Shown here: piece after piece, positions 8,625-16,570 of the stretch
Layout: each line of letters opens with the position of its first letter
Numbering within the stretch: position 1 is the first letter of the stretch
Assembly: GCF_014836645.1 (NCBI RefSeq)
Contig: NZ_JACSQM010000002.1
Coordinates: 62,001 to 126,000 of the forward strand
Source: Fictibacillus norfolkensis
GTDB lineage: Bacteria; Bacillota; Bacilli; Bacillales; Fictibacillaceae
Length of the DNA stretch: 64,000 nucleotides
Direction of reading: 5' to 3'
Notes under the pieces: model-generated
Database searches by the model: none
Seen by the model: the letters and a program-made list of their open reading frames with translations, nothing else
What the model was told of the DNA's origin: nothing
Made by a program: the position numbers and the translations under genes

Positions 8625-9347
8625 TTATTTTGCTCCAATCGCTTCAAGCGGCTTAGCATTTCCGTACTTTGGCGTTTCACTGCCTGAAGGAGCTAAGAAA
8701 GATACAGCATTCGTGATTACTTTTTGTACATCTTCGTTATAATACGTCGGATACGTCTCATGTCCCGGACGGAAATAGAACACTTTTCCTTTACCACGGT
8801 TGTAAGCCGCTCCTGATCGGAACACTTCTCCTCCTTCAAACCAGCTAACAAATACTAGGTCATCTGGTGCAGGGATATCAAAATGCTCTCCATACATCTC
8901 CTCTTTTTCAAGCTCGATGTATTCCCCAAGTCCGTTTGCAATCGGATGACTTGGATTAACGATCCAGATGCGTTCTTTTTCATCTGCTTCGCGCCACTTT
9001 AGATCACATGAAGTTCCCATCAATTTTTTAAAGATTTTAGAGAAATGACCAGAGTGAAGGACGAGTAGACCCATACCATCTAGAACGCGTTGATAAACTT
9101 TATTTACGATCTCATCTTCTACCTCATCATGAGCTAAGTGTCCCCACCATACTAAAACATCTGTATTGTTTAACACATCTTCTGTTAGACCATGTTGAGC
9201 TTCATCAAGTGTTGCTGTATTCACATCATGTCCTGCTTTTTCAAGGAATTCTTGAATAGCACCATGAATTCCTTTTGGGTAAATATCTTTAACTACCGGA
9301 TTTTTCTGTTCATGACGATTTTCATTCCAAACTGTAACTTTTATCAT
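8625..9347 (-). CDS. ThuA-like trehalose-utilisation family protein
   Basis: 240-residue protein of the ThuA family, a class I glutamine amidotransferase-like fold linked to trehalose and related disaccharide breakdown through keto-sugars. Family marks are VWNENRHEQ near the N-terminus, [47 protein letters not shown], and the C-terminal [22 protein letters not shown]. The start at 9347 has GGAGG nine bases before; the earlier ATG at 9356 abuts that site. It is the first structural gene after lacI and has a LacI-type palindrome just upstream. Family members' exact reaction is poorly settled. Confidence 0.9.
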   Translation of the reverse strand: MIKVTVWNENRHEQKNPVVKDIYPKGIHGAIQEFLEKAGHDVNTATLDEAQHGLTEDVLNNTDVLVWWGHLAHDEVEDEIVNKVYQRVLDGMGLLVLHSGHFSKIFKKLMGTSCDLKWREADEKERIWIVNPSHPIANGLGEYIELEKEEMYGEHFDIPAPDDLVFVSWFEGGEVFRSGAAYNRGKGKVFYFRPGHETYPTYYNEDVQKVITNAVSFLAPSGSETPKYGNAKPLEAIGAK

Positions 9348-9377
9348 GTATAACATCCTCCTATATGTGTAAGCGTT

Positions 9378-9397
9378 TTACGTAAACGTTTACGTAA
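9378..9397. promoter_or_regulatory. LacI-type operator before the ThuA-like gene
   Basis: Perfect 16-bp palindrome ACGTAAACGTTTACGT (9380-9395), flanked by a near-CcpA sequence TGTAAGCGTTTTA. It shares its TTACGTAAACGTTTAC core with the site before lacI at 10473-10490, so the lacI product is the likely ligand. Confidence 0.82.
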
Positions 9398-9435
9398 TTC
9401 CCAAATAAAAATGAAGCTTTGAGTAAACCCGTTTT

Positions 9436-10452
9436 TTACTTGTCACGAAAATTACTGACTGATTGCCTTTCCACTATGGTAAAAGGCATATAACGGCTTT
9501 TTGCTTCTTGTTGTTCACCTATAATCAAACTGACTAGCATTTCACCTGAGGTTTGTCCCATATCCTTTAACGGCTGAGATACAGTTGTTAGTGCAGGATA
9601 ACACATCTCAGCAATCTTCAAGTTATCATAACCGATGATTGATAGTTCCTCTGGCACCCTTATTCCTAACTCATGTGCGGCAGACATTGCACCAATGGCC
9701 ATCTCATCACTTGCTGCGAATAGTGCAGTCATGTCAGGAAGTTTTTTTAGCAGAAGTGGCAGTGATTCTTTTCCGTTTTGAAAACGATAGCCCTCATTTT
9801 TTTTAATATGACTATTAGTAAATGAAAGACCATTATTCTCAAGAGCTTTTTGAAAACCTTGCATCCTAGGTACTCCCGCTATCGGATCCTCATCGCTTCC
9901 GCCGATCATGCCGATCACTTTATGCCCTTTTTGAATCAAATATTCTGTAGCCTGAAAAGCTCCATCAAAATCATTTACTCGAACAAATGGCAGATCGTAT
10001 TTGGATGACGCCGTAGAAACAAGGACAACAGGTACTTTCATCTCTTGAAAGATTTTATAGTACTCTTCTTTAACATCTTCTGAAGCAAAGATGATTCCAT
10101 CTACTCGTTTTTCTTGCAGCAACCTCAAATACTTCACAGTTCTCTTCCCACTCGAAGTGGTATTGCAGACGATTACGCTGAATCCTCCGTCATGCGCTGC
10201 ATTCTCTACACCTTCTAATACTTCTGATGAAAGCATTCCGGATACATCTGGAAAAAGAACCCCGATCGTCTGTGTCCGCTTGTTGATGAGCCCGCGCGCG
10301 ATCGCGTTAGGCTGATAGCCGAGTGCTTCAATTGATTGCTGCACTTTTTTCTTTGTTTCCTCCGAATAGCCAGGCAATCCGTTCACAATTCGAGATACTG
10401 TAGCGATTGAAACGTTTGCATGCTTGGCAACATCTTTTATTGTCGGATTCAA
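9436..10452 (-). CDS. LacI family transcriptional regulator of the ThuA cluster
   Basis: 338-residue repressor. Residues 1-55 are the LacI HTH plus hinge (TIKDVAKHANVSIATVSRIVNG, then YQPNAIARGL). The rest is the periplasmic-binding-protein-like sensor domain (TIGVLFPDVSG, VPVVLVSTAS, VIGMIGGSDEDP, ELSIIGYDN, LTTVSQPL). The start is TTG at 10452 with GGGAG before it. It heads a same-strand run with the ThuA-like gene, and matching palindromes precede both genes, which points to autoregulation plus control of the cluster. The inducer is probably the sugar or keto-sugar handled by the cluster. Confidence 0.93.
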   Translation of the reverse strand: MNPTIKDVAKHANVSIATVSRIVNGLPGYSEETKKKVQQSIEALGYQPNAIARGLINKRTQTIGVLFPDVSGMLSSEVLEGVENAAHDGGFSVIVCNTTSSGKRTVKYLRLLQEKRVDGIIFASEDVKEEYYKIFQEMKVPVVLVSTASSKYDLPFVRVNDFDGAFQATEYLIQKGHKVIGMIGGSDEDPIAGVPRMQGFQKALENNGLSFTNSHIKKNEGYRFQNGKESLPLLLKKLPDMTALFAASDEMAIGAMSAAHELGIRVPEELSIIGYDNLKIAEMCYPALTTVSQPLKDMGQTSGEMLVSLIIGEQQEAKSRYMPFTIVERQSVSNFRDK

Positions 10453-10472
10453 AACATCTCCCTGCTTTCTTG

Positions 10473-10490
10473 TTACGTAAACGTTTACAT
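10473..10490. promoter_or_regulatory. LacI-type operator before lacI
   Basis: TTACGTAAACGTTTACAT, a palindrome centred on the AACGTT core and almost identical to the site at 9380-9395. It lies just upstream of the repressor start codon. Confidence 0.82.
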
Positions 10491-10606
10491 TTACTCTTAC
10501 AATCTATCAGCGCTCTCAGAAAAAGTCAATTAATTTATTATCAAAAAAAGATTACGAATTACTAAAAAGGGAAAAGACTACTAATATGAAATGGAGGTCA
10601 GATTTA

Positions 10607-11695
10607 ATGTGGTATCAGCACTCATTCTTTAAGTACGCCGCAGGTTCAGTCTTACTGTTAACCATCCTTTATTTACTAGGAAAAATTGATTACCTGCTTG
10701 ACTTCCTCTATCTCGTAATATCTAGCGTTTTCTTCCCTCTATTTATTGCAGGGTTGCTTTATTATTTGCTTAGACCAGTCATACGTTTCTTCATTCAGAA
10801 AAAAGTTCCTAAGTTTGTAGCGATACTTGTAGTGATGGTCGGATTGATCTTAGCCGTAACAGGTATTGCCACGCTAGCCGTCCCCGTTGTAGCCGATCAG
10901 CTTTCTAATATCACAGACGATTTCCCCAAAAAGATTGGTGAAGCTACTGAAAAAACAGGTACGATGATTACCGGCAGCAAAAAATCATTCGTCGATAGCA
11001 CACAGATATCAAAACTAGCCACAAAACGATTAGAAAAGTTTACCGATACCGTATCAAAAGATGTGATTGCCCTTGTAGCCACATTGACGAACATCGCTTT
11101 AGTATTATTAGTGGTGCCTTTTATCCTCTTTTATTTGTTGCTTGACGACAAGAAGTTTTTTAATTATTTCTTAAAGTTTGCTCCTCATCACATGGAGTAT
11201 GACGTTGCCGCTATTTTGCGAGATATTGATTCGACCTTATCTTCGTATATTAAGGGACAAGTTCTTGTGGCATGGTTTGTCGGCATCTTTATGTATGCCG
11301 GGTATTTATTGATCGGGTTAAAGTTCGCTTTAGTTCTTGCACTTTTTGCTGTTCTAACGAATGTGATCCCCTTTTTAGGACCATTTATCGGAGTATTTCC
11401 AGCTCTTTTAGTAGGTTTGATCCAAGATCCTTTTATGGCAGTTAAAGTCGCTATCGTAACGCTCGTTGTTCAACAAGTAGAAGGAAATATTTTGTCTCCT
11501 CAAATCATGGGAAAACAGCTTCGGATCCATCCGCTCACCATCATCCTAGTCGTACTCATGGCAGGTGCAGCATTTGGATTTATCGGTCTGCTTTTAGCCA
11601 TCCCTACTTATGCGGTTTTGAAGACGATTATCAGTAACGTGTACCGCATTTACTTGTTATACAACCCACCAGAGACTAGAAGTAATCTACTCTGA
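10607..11695 (+). CDS. AI-2E family (UPF0118) membrane transporter
   Basis: 362-residue integral membrane protein of the AI-2E/YtvI exporter-like superfamily, whose members export small molecules or cations; the substrate cannot be told here. Hydrophobic segments near 10-25, 30-55, 60-85, 150-175 and 205-330 surround a soluble loop at about 85-145. The C-terminal conserved part contains FAVLTNVIPFLGPFIGVFPALLVGL and VEGNILSPQIMGKQLRIHPL, typical of the family. The ATG at 10607 has GGAGGT eight bases ahead and is preferred over an ATG at 10586. The downstream DUF1206 gene follows after 10 bp. Confidence 0.9.
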   Translation: MWYQHSFFKYAAGSVLLLTILYLLGKIDYLLDFLYLVISSVFFPLFIAGLLYYLLRPVIRFFIQKKVPKFVAILVVMVGLILAVTGIATLAVPVVADQLSNITDDFPKKIGEATEKTGTMITGSKKSFVDSTQISKLATKRLEKFTDTVSKDVIALVATLTNIALVLLVVPFILFYLLLDDKKFFNYFLKFAPHHMEYDVAAILRDIDSTLSSYIKGQVLVAWFVGIFMYAGYLLIGLKFALVLALFAVLTNVIPFLGPFIGVFPALLVGLIQDPFMAVKVAIVTLVVQQVEGNILSPQIMGKQLRIHPLTIILVVLMAGAAFGFIGLLLAIPTYAVLKTIISNVYRIYLLYNPPETRSNLL

Positions 11696-11705
11696 AAGGA
11701 GAAAC

Positions 11706-12566
11706 GTGCTTATCGTGAAACAGCCTTTTGTAAAAGAACCAACATTCATAGATAAAATGAAAACTCATTATGAATCGTATCGCCCTTGGGTCCACCGTTC
11801 TGCTCGTATCGGGTATCTTTCAAAAGGTATCGTTTACATCATCATCGGCATTCTAGCGTTAATCATGTCTATAGGAAAACACCCGAATGAAGCGAGTTCA
11901 AACGGAGCACTTTACACAATCGCTCAACAGCCATTCGGCCCCGCATTATTAATCGTGCTTTCCTTAGGTTTGAGTGCATTCGCTTTTTGGCAGATTGTTA
12001 AAGCTCTTTTTGATCCTGAGTGTGCAAAACACGATTGGAAAAGATGGTTCAACCGATTAGGTTTTTTAATCATTGCAGGGATTTATATTGCAATGTGTAT
12101 CAGTTCATTACGCATCTTGTTTCGTGCAAGAGCAAAATCTTCTGATGAAACATACCAAACTCTTTCAGCACAAATGCTTTCACAGCCGTTTGGTCAGCTT
12201 TTGGTCGCTATAGGTGGGATTGTTTTTGCTATTACAGGTATAGTCTTCATGTTTAAAGGTTTCACACACCGATTCAAACGTGATTTAAAAAAGAATGAAA
12301 TGAACAAGAAAGAGTGGAAGTGGAGCGGTTACATTGGAACACTCGGAATGGCTGCACGCGGAATCGTTTTTATAATCATTGCGTTCTTTCTCATACGAAC
12401 AGCCGTTTTGGCTGATCCTGATGAAACGCGCGGTTTGGATGGTGCACTCCTAGAACTTGCCTCACAGCCGTTCGGCCCCGTTCTTCTCGCCATCGTAGCA
12501 ATCGGCTTTATATCGTATGGTATTTTCATGTTCGCAAGTGCCCGATATAGACGATTGAATAACTAG
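11706..12566 (+). CDS. DUF1206 membrane protein
   Basis: 286-residue integral membrane protein made of three repeated units. Each begins with a segment such as ARIGYLSKGIVYIIIGILAL, NRLGFLIIAGIYIAM or GMAARGIVFIIIAFFLI, followed by a hydrophilic link and a second helix with a QPFGPALL / QPFGQLLV / QPFGPVLL motif. This triple DUF1206 arrangement gives six membrane segments. Its function is unknown. It follows the AI-2E-type gene by 10 bp and is probably its operon partner. Start GTG at 11706 or 11715, both behind AAAGGAG. A strong terminator follows. Confidence 0.85.
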   Translation: MLIVKQPFVKEPTFIDKMKTHYESYRPWVHRSARIGYLSKGIVYIIIGILALIMSIGKHPNEASSNGALYTIAQQPFGPALLIVLSLGLSAFAFWQIVKALFDPECAKHDWKRWFNRLGFLIIAGIYIAMCISSLRILFRARAKSSDETYQTLSAQMLSQPFGQLLVAIGGIVFAITGIVFMFKGFTHRFKRDLKKNEMNKKEWKWSGYIGTLGMAARGIVFIIIAFFLIRTAVLADPDETRGLDGALLELASQPFGPVLLAIVAIGFISYGIFMFASARYRRLNN

Positions 12567-12606
12567 ACAAAGGCCCCGGTCTCATAAGAGACCGGGGCCT
12601 TTGTCT
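12567..12606 (+). terminator. Terminator after the AI-2E/DUF1206 pair
   Basis: Perfect GC-rich dyad ACAAAGGCCCCGGTCTC / GAGACCGGGGCCTTTGT with a short loop, immediately after the stop codon and followed by CTTTGT. Confidence 0.88.
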
Positions 12607-12610
12607 TTGT

Positions 12611-12668
12611 GGGAAAGACATAATCGAGAAAATGTCTTTCTTGGGGGTCTGACCCGGGTCAGACCCCT
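12611..12668. repeat. GGGGTCTGACCC double palindrome with companion hairpin, copy C
   Basis: A perfect 24-bp palindrome GGGGTCTGACCC/GGGTCAGACCCC (12645-12668) lies next to a hairpin with arms GAAAGACAT / ATGTCTTTC (12613-12641). The layout of core plus neighbouring hairpin is like copies A and F, but the hairpin sequence differs. The stop codon TGA of the MFS gene lies inside the palindrome. Confidence 0.78.
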
Positions 12669-13894
12669 GAAGACCATTTCTTAAGCGTTTTATCTGTTGG
12701 CAGCATAACAGTTAACAATCCGACTAACGGCAAGAAGCTGATCAAGAACATCGTGTTTGAGATGCTTGTAACGTCAGCGATCTTACCAAGCACTACCGAT
12801 CCGAGCGCTCCCATACCAAACGCCAGACCTACGATTAACCCTGATACCATACCTATTCTGCCTGGCACTAGTTCTTGAGCATATACGACCGTCACTGAAA
12901 AACTCGTGTTCAAGATAAAGCCGATCAAGAAGAACAAAGGAATAACTGCCCATAATCCTACATGTGGAAGAAGTAAAGCAAGTGGAGCAGTTCCGACCAT
13001 CGACCAAAAGATCATGTTTCTCTTTCCGAGCCGGTCTGCGATCGGTCCTCCAAAGAATGTTCCGAGTACACCAGAGGCCATGAAAACAAATAAATAAACT
13101 TGAGCTTGTCTAATCGTTAACCCATAATCATCGATCAAATAAAATTGATAATAGTTTCCGATGCCAGAGAAATACCATGAACGAGCAAATACTAAAAACA
13201 CGAGTAATGCCATCGCTCCTATTACTTGTTTTTTTCGCTTTCTATCAATCTTTTTCTTCTCGCCAGTTTGCTTTTGAACACGAGGAAAATGCACTAGCTG
13301 TCTAGCATACCAGCCTGAAACATAAAACAATACAAAAATAGCGATAGCCGCCAGTGAAGTAAACCATACAGCTCCAAACTGTCCGAGCGGCACGAATACG
13401 AGTGCCGTCATCACAGGAGCAAGAGAACTTCCCGTATTCCCTCCGACTTGATAGATGGATTGAGCTAACCCTCTACGGTTTCCAGCTGCCATATAAGCGA
13501 CTCTAGACCCCTCAGGATGAAACACGGCAGACCCTAAACCGATTCCAATAACAGAAATGATGATCATGTAAAAAGAATCTGCAAACGCGATGCCTAACAT
13601 ACCTATCAAACTCGCCATCATACCAACAGGCAGTATATAAGGTGAAGTCGTTCTATCCGTATACCAACCGATCACTGGCTGCATGATAGAAGACGTGATG
13701 TTTAAAGTAAAAGCAATCCAACCAAGCTGAGTAAATGAAAGATTCATTGATTTCTCTAAAATGGGAAAGATGGCTGGAATAACCGCCTGCATAGAATCAT
13801 TTAATAAATGTACAAAACTTATCGCAAAAAGAATAGAATAGATCGTTTTTTGTTGGTTAGAAGTATCTGTTGACTTGCCTGTGGCAGCTGACAT
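12659..13894 (-). CDS. MFS transporter, fosmidomycin-resistance (Fsr/YfnC) type
   Basis: 411-residue twelve-helix major facilitator. The opening SILFAISFVHLLNDSMQAVIP, then FTQLGWIAFTLNITSSIMQPVIGWYTDR and GLGSAVFHPEGSRVAYMAAGNRRG are characteristic of the Fsr drug-efflux subgroup. Residues about 200-220 form the central basic loop. Likely role: proton-driven export of a toxic compound, substrate unproven. The start ATG at 13894 has AAGGAA. Its last codons (SGV, then TGA) are formed by the GGGGTCTGACCC palindrome, so the native C-terminus may have been altered by repeat insertion. Confidence 0.9.
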   Translation of the reverse strand: MSAATGKSTDTSNQQKTIYSILFAISFVHLLNDSMQAVIPAIFPILEKSMNLSFTQLGWIAFTLNITSSIMQPVIGWYTDRTTSPYILPVGMMASLIGMLGIAFADSFYMIIISVIGIGLGSAVFHPEGSRVAYMAAGNRRGLAQSIYQVGGNTGSSLAPVMTALVFVPLGQFGAVWFTSLAAIAIFVLFYVSGWYARQLVHFPRVQKQTGEKKKIDRKRKKQVIGAMALLVFLVFARSWYFSGIGNYYQFYLIDDYGLTIRQAQVYLFVFMASGVLGTFFGGPIADRLGKRNMIFWSMVGTAPLALLLPHVGLWAVIPLFFLIGFILNTSFSVTVVYAQELVPGRIGMVSGLIVGLAFGMGALGSVVLGKIADVTSISNTMFLISFLPLVGLLTVMLPTDKTLKKWSSGV

Positions 13895-14067
13895 GCTTCA
13901 TTCCTTCTTTCGTTTATCTTTACAAACTCATACACTGTTAAACAATGTAACTTACATTAGATTACCATATTCAGCTTGATCAAAACGAAATGGCATACAT
14001 CTGAAGTTCAAAATGAAGCAAACACTCGTAGAGAAAATCGTAAAACAACAAGGGAAATAAATTTTTT

Positions 14068-14080
14068 GGGGACTGACCCC
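14068..14080. repeat. GGGGTC-like palindrome, one mismatch, copy D
   Basis: GGGGACTGACCCC, one base off the GGGGTC-T-GACCCC core. It lies between the MFS and clpP genes, about 80 bp past the clpP stop on the minus strand. No clear companion hairpin. Confidence 0.6.
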
Positions 14081-14095
14081 ATAAGAAGCCCATAA

Positions 14096-14131
14096 AAAAG
14101 CCAGCCGATTTTTTCACAGCTGGCTTCTTTC
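14096..14131 (-). terminator. clpP terminator
   Basis: AAGCCAGC / GCTGGCTT hairpin around an AT-rich loop with A/T runs on both sides, about 30 bp after the clpP stop on the minus strand. Confidence 0.75.
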
Positions 14132-14159
14132 TTTATTATTCTGTTCTCTCGTTCATTTC

Positions 14160-14741
14160 TTAGATCTTCTCGATCACTTTATCAATGATCCCGTATTTCA
14201 ATGCTTCTTCTGCAGACATGAAATAATCACGGTCAGTGTCTTTTTCTACTTTCTCGATCGGTTGACCCGAACGTTCAGAGATGATCTTATTCAACAACTC
14301 ACGAGTCTGCAGGATGCGTTTCGCGTGAATTGCCATATCTGATGCCTGCCCTTGTGTTCCGCCTAATGGCTGATGGATCATCACTTCTGCGTTCGGAAGC
14401 GCGTAGCGTTTTCCTTTTGCACCAGCTACCATGAGTACAGCTCCCATTGACGCCGCCATCCCGATACAGATCGTTGAAACATCTGGTTTGATGAATTGCA
14501 TCGTGTCGTAGATCGCGAGACCTGCTGTAACAGATCCTCCTGGTGAGTTGATGTAGATGGAGATATCTTTATCTGGATCTTCAGCAGCTAAGAAGAGCAA
14601 TTGAGCAACGATAGAATTTGCCACGTTATCATCGATCGCACTTCCGAGCATAATAATTCTGTCTTTTAATAAACGCGAATAAATATCATAAGACCGCTCT
14701 CCACGGTTTGTCGACTCTACTACCATAGGGATTAGATTCAT
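14160..14741 (-). CDS. clpP: ATP-dependent Clp protease proteolytic subunit
   Basis: 193-residue serine peptidase that forms the double-ring chamber fed by ClpX/ClpC-type unfoldases. The catalytic triad is intact: Ser98 in GMAASMG, His123 in MIHQPLGG, Asp172 in DTDRD. The N-terminus MNLIP...[17 protein letters not shown] is the usual axial-loop and handle region, and there is no long propeptide. The end ([10 protein letters not shown]) is short. AGGAGG precedes the ATG. Unlike a housekeeping clpP it sits as third gene of a unit with an HTH regulator and a 69-residue protein. It may therefore be a second, specially regulated ClpP; whether another copy exists cannot be seen here. Confidence 0.95.
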   Translation of the reverse strand: MNLIPMVVESTNRGERSYDIYSRLLKDRIIMLGSAIDDNVANSIVAQLLFLAAEDPDKDISIYINSPGGSVTAGLAIYDTMQFIKPDVSTICIGMAASMGAVLMVAGAKGKRYALPNAEVMIHQPLGGTQGQASDMAIHAKRILQTRELLNKIISERSGQPIEKVEKDTDRDYFMSAEEALKYGIIDKVIEKI

Positions 14742-14756
14742 CTGTTTTCCTCCTAG

Positions 14757-14966
14757 TTAGGCTGCAATTGCCATTGGGTTTGTATTTGTTTTTGGTGAAA
14801 CATGTATTTTACCAAATCCTGACGTGATAAAAATGATCTTAGCCGGCTCCTGCACGGTTTCTGTTTCTTTCACCTGTACTTCCGTTTTCATAGGAAGAAT
14901 GTTCGCATCCTCATTTGCCGCTTCAGAATTGATCGGGAAAACAGTACCTTTGCTCTTCTTATTCAC
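14757..14966 (-). CDS. 69-residue protein between HTH regulator and ClpP, ssrA-like C-terminus
   Basis: Small protein of unknown function. The start is GTG at 14966, overlapping the regulator stop (GTGA) and preceded by GGAGG, so it is almost certainly translated and coupled to the regulator. The first 40 residues are polar and acid-rich; the C-terminal part reads AKIIFITSGFGKIHVSPKTN, then NPMAIAA. The last residues AIAA resemble the ALAA end of ssrA tags that ClpXP recognises. With clpP 15 bp downstream, it could be a ClpP substrate, sensor or adaptor; that is inference. No family recognised. Confidence 0.72.
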   Translation of the reverse strand: MNKKSKGTVFPINSEAANEDANILPMKTEVQVKETETVQEPAKIIFITSGFGKIHVSPKTNTNPMAIAA

Positions 14967-15571
14967 GTTGTGCCGCCTCCTTCAGGTTTTGGGTACATCG
15001 CCATTGAAACGTGATACACTTTTGCGTTCTCTTCGTTTGGTCTGTGGTGTTTTTGTATGAGAGTGGTGAGCATATCTGCATATTCCTGTAAAAAAGCATT
15101 GCGGTGATCCATGGTAGAAAGTGCTAGTTCCATTTCCATTACTGCGCTTGGTATCTCTTCATCCTCCGACTGCTCCATCAAAGAAATGGCATCCCGCTTC
15201 ATCTTCTCTGTAAGTGATAACACATGAGCAAGAGCGGTTTGATCTTGGAGTTTTTTTATCGTGTCAGAAGAGAGACCTAATGAATCTGACAATAAAAAAG
15301 AACGGCCGGCACTTACATATAGAACTTCTACAAGGTTCCTAACATTCCTTGTGCCTGCGCGTACCACAAGACCCACTTTTTCCAGTGCTTTAAGATGATA
15401 ATTAATTTTTTGAGCGGAATCGTTCATTCTTTTTGATAGCTCTGTCGCAGAACGCGGCTCTTTCAACAAACTTATGAGCTCAGATCTTACAGGATGCAAT
15501 AGTGAAGCTGCTTGTTCCGGTTCTGTGACAATAAACGTCTCTGGCATGCTTTGATTCCTTTTCACTCTCAT
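14963..15571 (-). CDS. Winged-helix (ArsR-like) transcriptional regulator of the clpP unit
   Basis: About 202 residues. An ArsR-type winged helix spans about 18-85: LHPVRSELISLLKEPRSATELSKRM, then the recognition helix SAQKINYHLKALEKVGLV, then the wing AGTRNVRNLVEVLY. The rest (about 95-190) is helical, perhaps for dimerisation or sensing. It is the first gene of a translationally coupled unit with the 69-residue protein and clpP. Three TTACGT boxes over its promoter suggest self-regulation. The start is ATG 15571 or a GTG nearby, behind GAGGTG. It may have been recruited to control a dedicated protease; the signal is unknown. Confidence 0.85.
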   Translation of the reverse strand: MRVKRNQSMPETFIVTEPEQAASLLHPVRSELISLLKEPRSATELSKRMNDSAQKINYHLKALEKVGLVVRAGTRNVRNLVEVLYVSAGRSFLLSDSLGLSSDTIKKLQDQTALAHVLSLTEKMKRDAISLMEQSEDEEIPSAVMEMELALSTMDHRNAFLQEYADMLTTLIQKHHRPNEENAKVYHVSMAMYPKPEGGGTT

Positions 15572-15599
15572 CACCTCACTTCACTATAATATATGTTCA

Positions 15600-15659
15600 T
15601 TACGTAAAAATATTTCTTTACGTAAAATTATTTTATTACGTTCAGTATCATTTTGTCAA
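15600..15659 (-). promoter_or_regulatory. Promoter with three 18-bp-spaced TTACGT boxes (HTH-clpP unit)
   Basis: Minus-strand TTGACA (15654-15659), 18-bp spacer, TAAAAT (15630-15635). TTACGTAA occurs at 15600-15607 and 15618-15625, and TTACGT at 15636-15641. The boxes start exactly 18 bp apart and run from the spacer across the start site. This arrangement fits an operator for the winged-helix protein encoded just downstream. Confidence 0.72.
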
Positions 15660-15744
15660 AGATTTGAAAAAAATATACGTTTGCCTATAAATAAAGAAAA
15701 CAGACTGATTTCCATTTCAGCCTGCTTTCTATACATTATCCTTT

Positions 15745-15984
15745 TTATACAAACGGTACGATTCCAAGAATAAAAAAGACCATGGCCATTCCTGTGTTTA
15801 ACCAAAACTCAGTTTTTTGATTAAAAATTTTACGCTCAATCGCACGAAAGATGAAGATCACCATCAAGATTGAAAATAATACAGTGGGGTTTTCCCAAGT
15901 CTTACCGTTATAAATAGCGAAAAGCAGTCCGAAAAACATAAGAATCATCTCTGTATACACCCAGGGTTTTGGACGTTTTTTCAT
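15745..15984 (-). CDS. Small two- to three-helix membrane protein
   Basis: 79 residues: a basic start KKRPKPW, hydrophobic segments near 10-25, 33-48 and 62-78, and a charged loop RAIERKIFNQKTEF. ATG start with a GGGGGGGAT-type site. No family recognised. It lies alone between the clpP unit and the thiamine genes on the same strand, with gaps on both sides; function unknown. Confidence 0.65.
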   Translation of the reverse strand: MKKRPKPWVYTEMILMFFGLLFAIYNGKTWENPTVLFSILMVIFIFRAIERKIFNQKTEFWLNTGMAMVFFILGIVPFV

Positions 15985-16051
15985 CCTATCCCCCCCTATT
16001 CAGGTTGATAGTACACATTGTACGGTATGTGAGCCTATCCGGTGCATAACT

Positions 16052-16570
16052 TCATAGAGCTTTTTCTTCGTTCGAACCTAGCCAGTTCTTTGCCGCTGCA
16101 TTTTTAAGAAGAAGACGGAGAACTACCAACCCGATCACTCCACCAACAATGCTGCTAACCAAAAAGGGAGTGACAAAAAAGAATGCACCCGTTTTTGATC
16201 CTAAGAAAACGGTAGCAACCGGCACTGCAATAACAGCTCCAATAATTCCAGTCCCAACCCATTCCCCTATTACTGCGAACGTGTATTTTCTTCCTTTTTT
16301 ATAAAGGTAACCGGCCAAAAATGCACCGATCATTCCTCCTGGAAAAGCAAGCAGAGAGCCGATTCCAAATAAGTTACGAAGCAAACCGATACTAAATGCG
16401 ACGATTACCGCCGGAATGGGTCCGAGCATCACACCAGCCATGACGTTGATCGAATGCTGAACGGGAAACGCTTTTGCTACTCCAGCAGGTATATAAAACA
16501 GATGTGAACAGATCGTCCCGATCGCGACTAACATAGCCATTACAGTAAGTTTTTGAACAGATATCTTCAC
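16052..16570 (-). CDS. thiW: Thiamine-precursor ECF transporter S component ThiW
   Basis: 172-residue membrane protein, the substrate-binding subunit of an energy-coupling-factor transporter thought to import the thiazole moiety of thiamine. It has about five hydrophobic segments and the family-like stretches SHLFYIPAGVAKAFPVQH and SLLAFPGGMIGAFLAGYLY. It is the last gene of the thiD-thiM-thiE-thiW run under a TPP riboswitch, which supports the assignment. GTG start directly after the thiE stop, with a weak ribosome site, so translation probably depends on thiE. The shared ECF ATPase and T subunits are encoded elsewhere. Confidence 0.9.
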   Translation of the reverse strand: MKISVQKLTVMAMLVAIGTICSHLFYIPAGVAKAFPVQHSINVMAGVMLGPIPAVIVAFSIGLLRNLFGIGSLLAFPGGMIGAFLAGYLYKKGRKYTFAVIGEWVGTGIIGAVIAVPVATVFLGSKTGAFFFVTPFLVSSIVGGVIGLVVLRLLLKNAAAKNWLGSNEEKAL

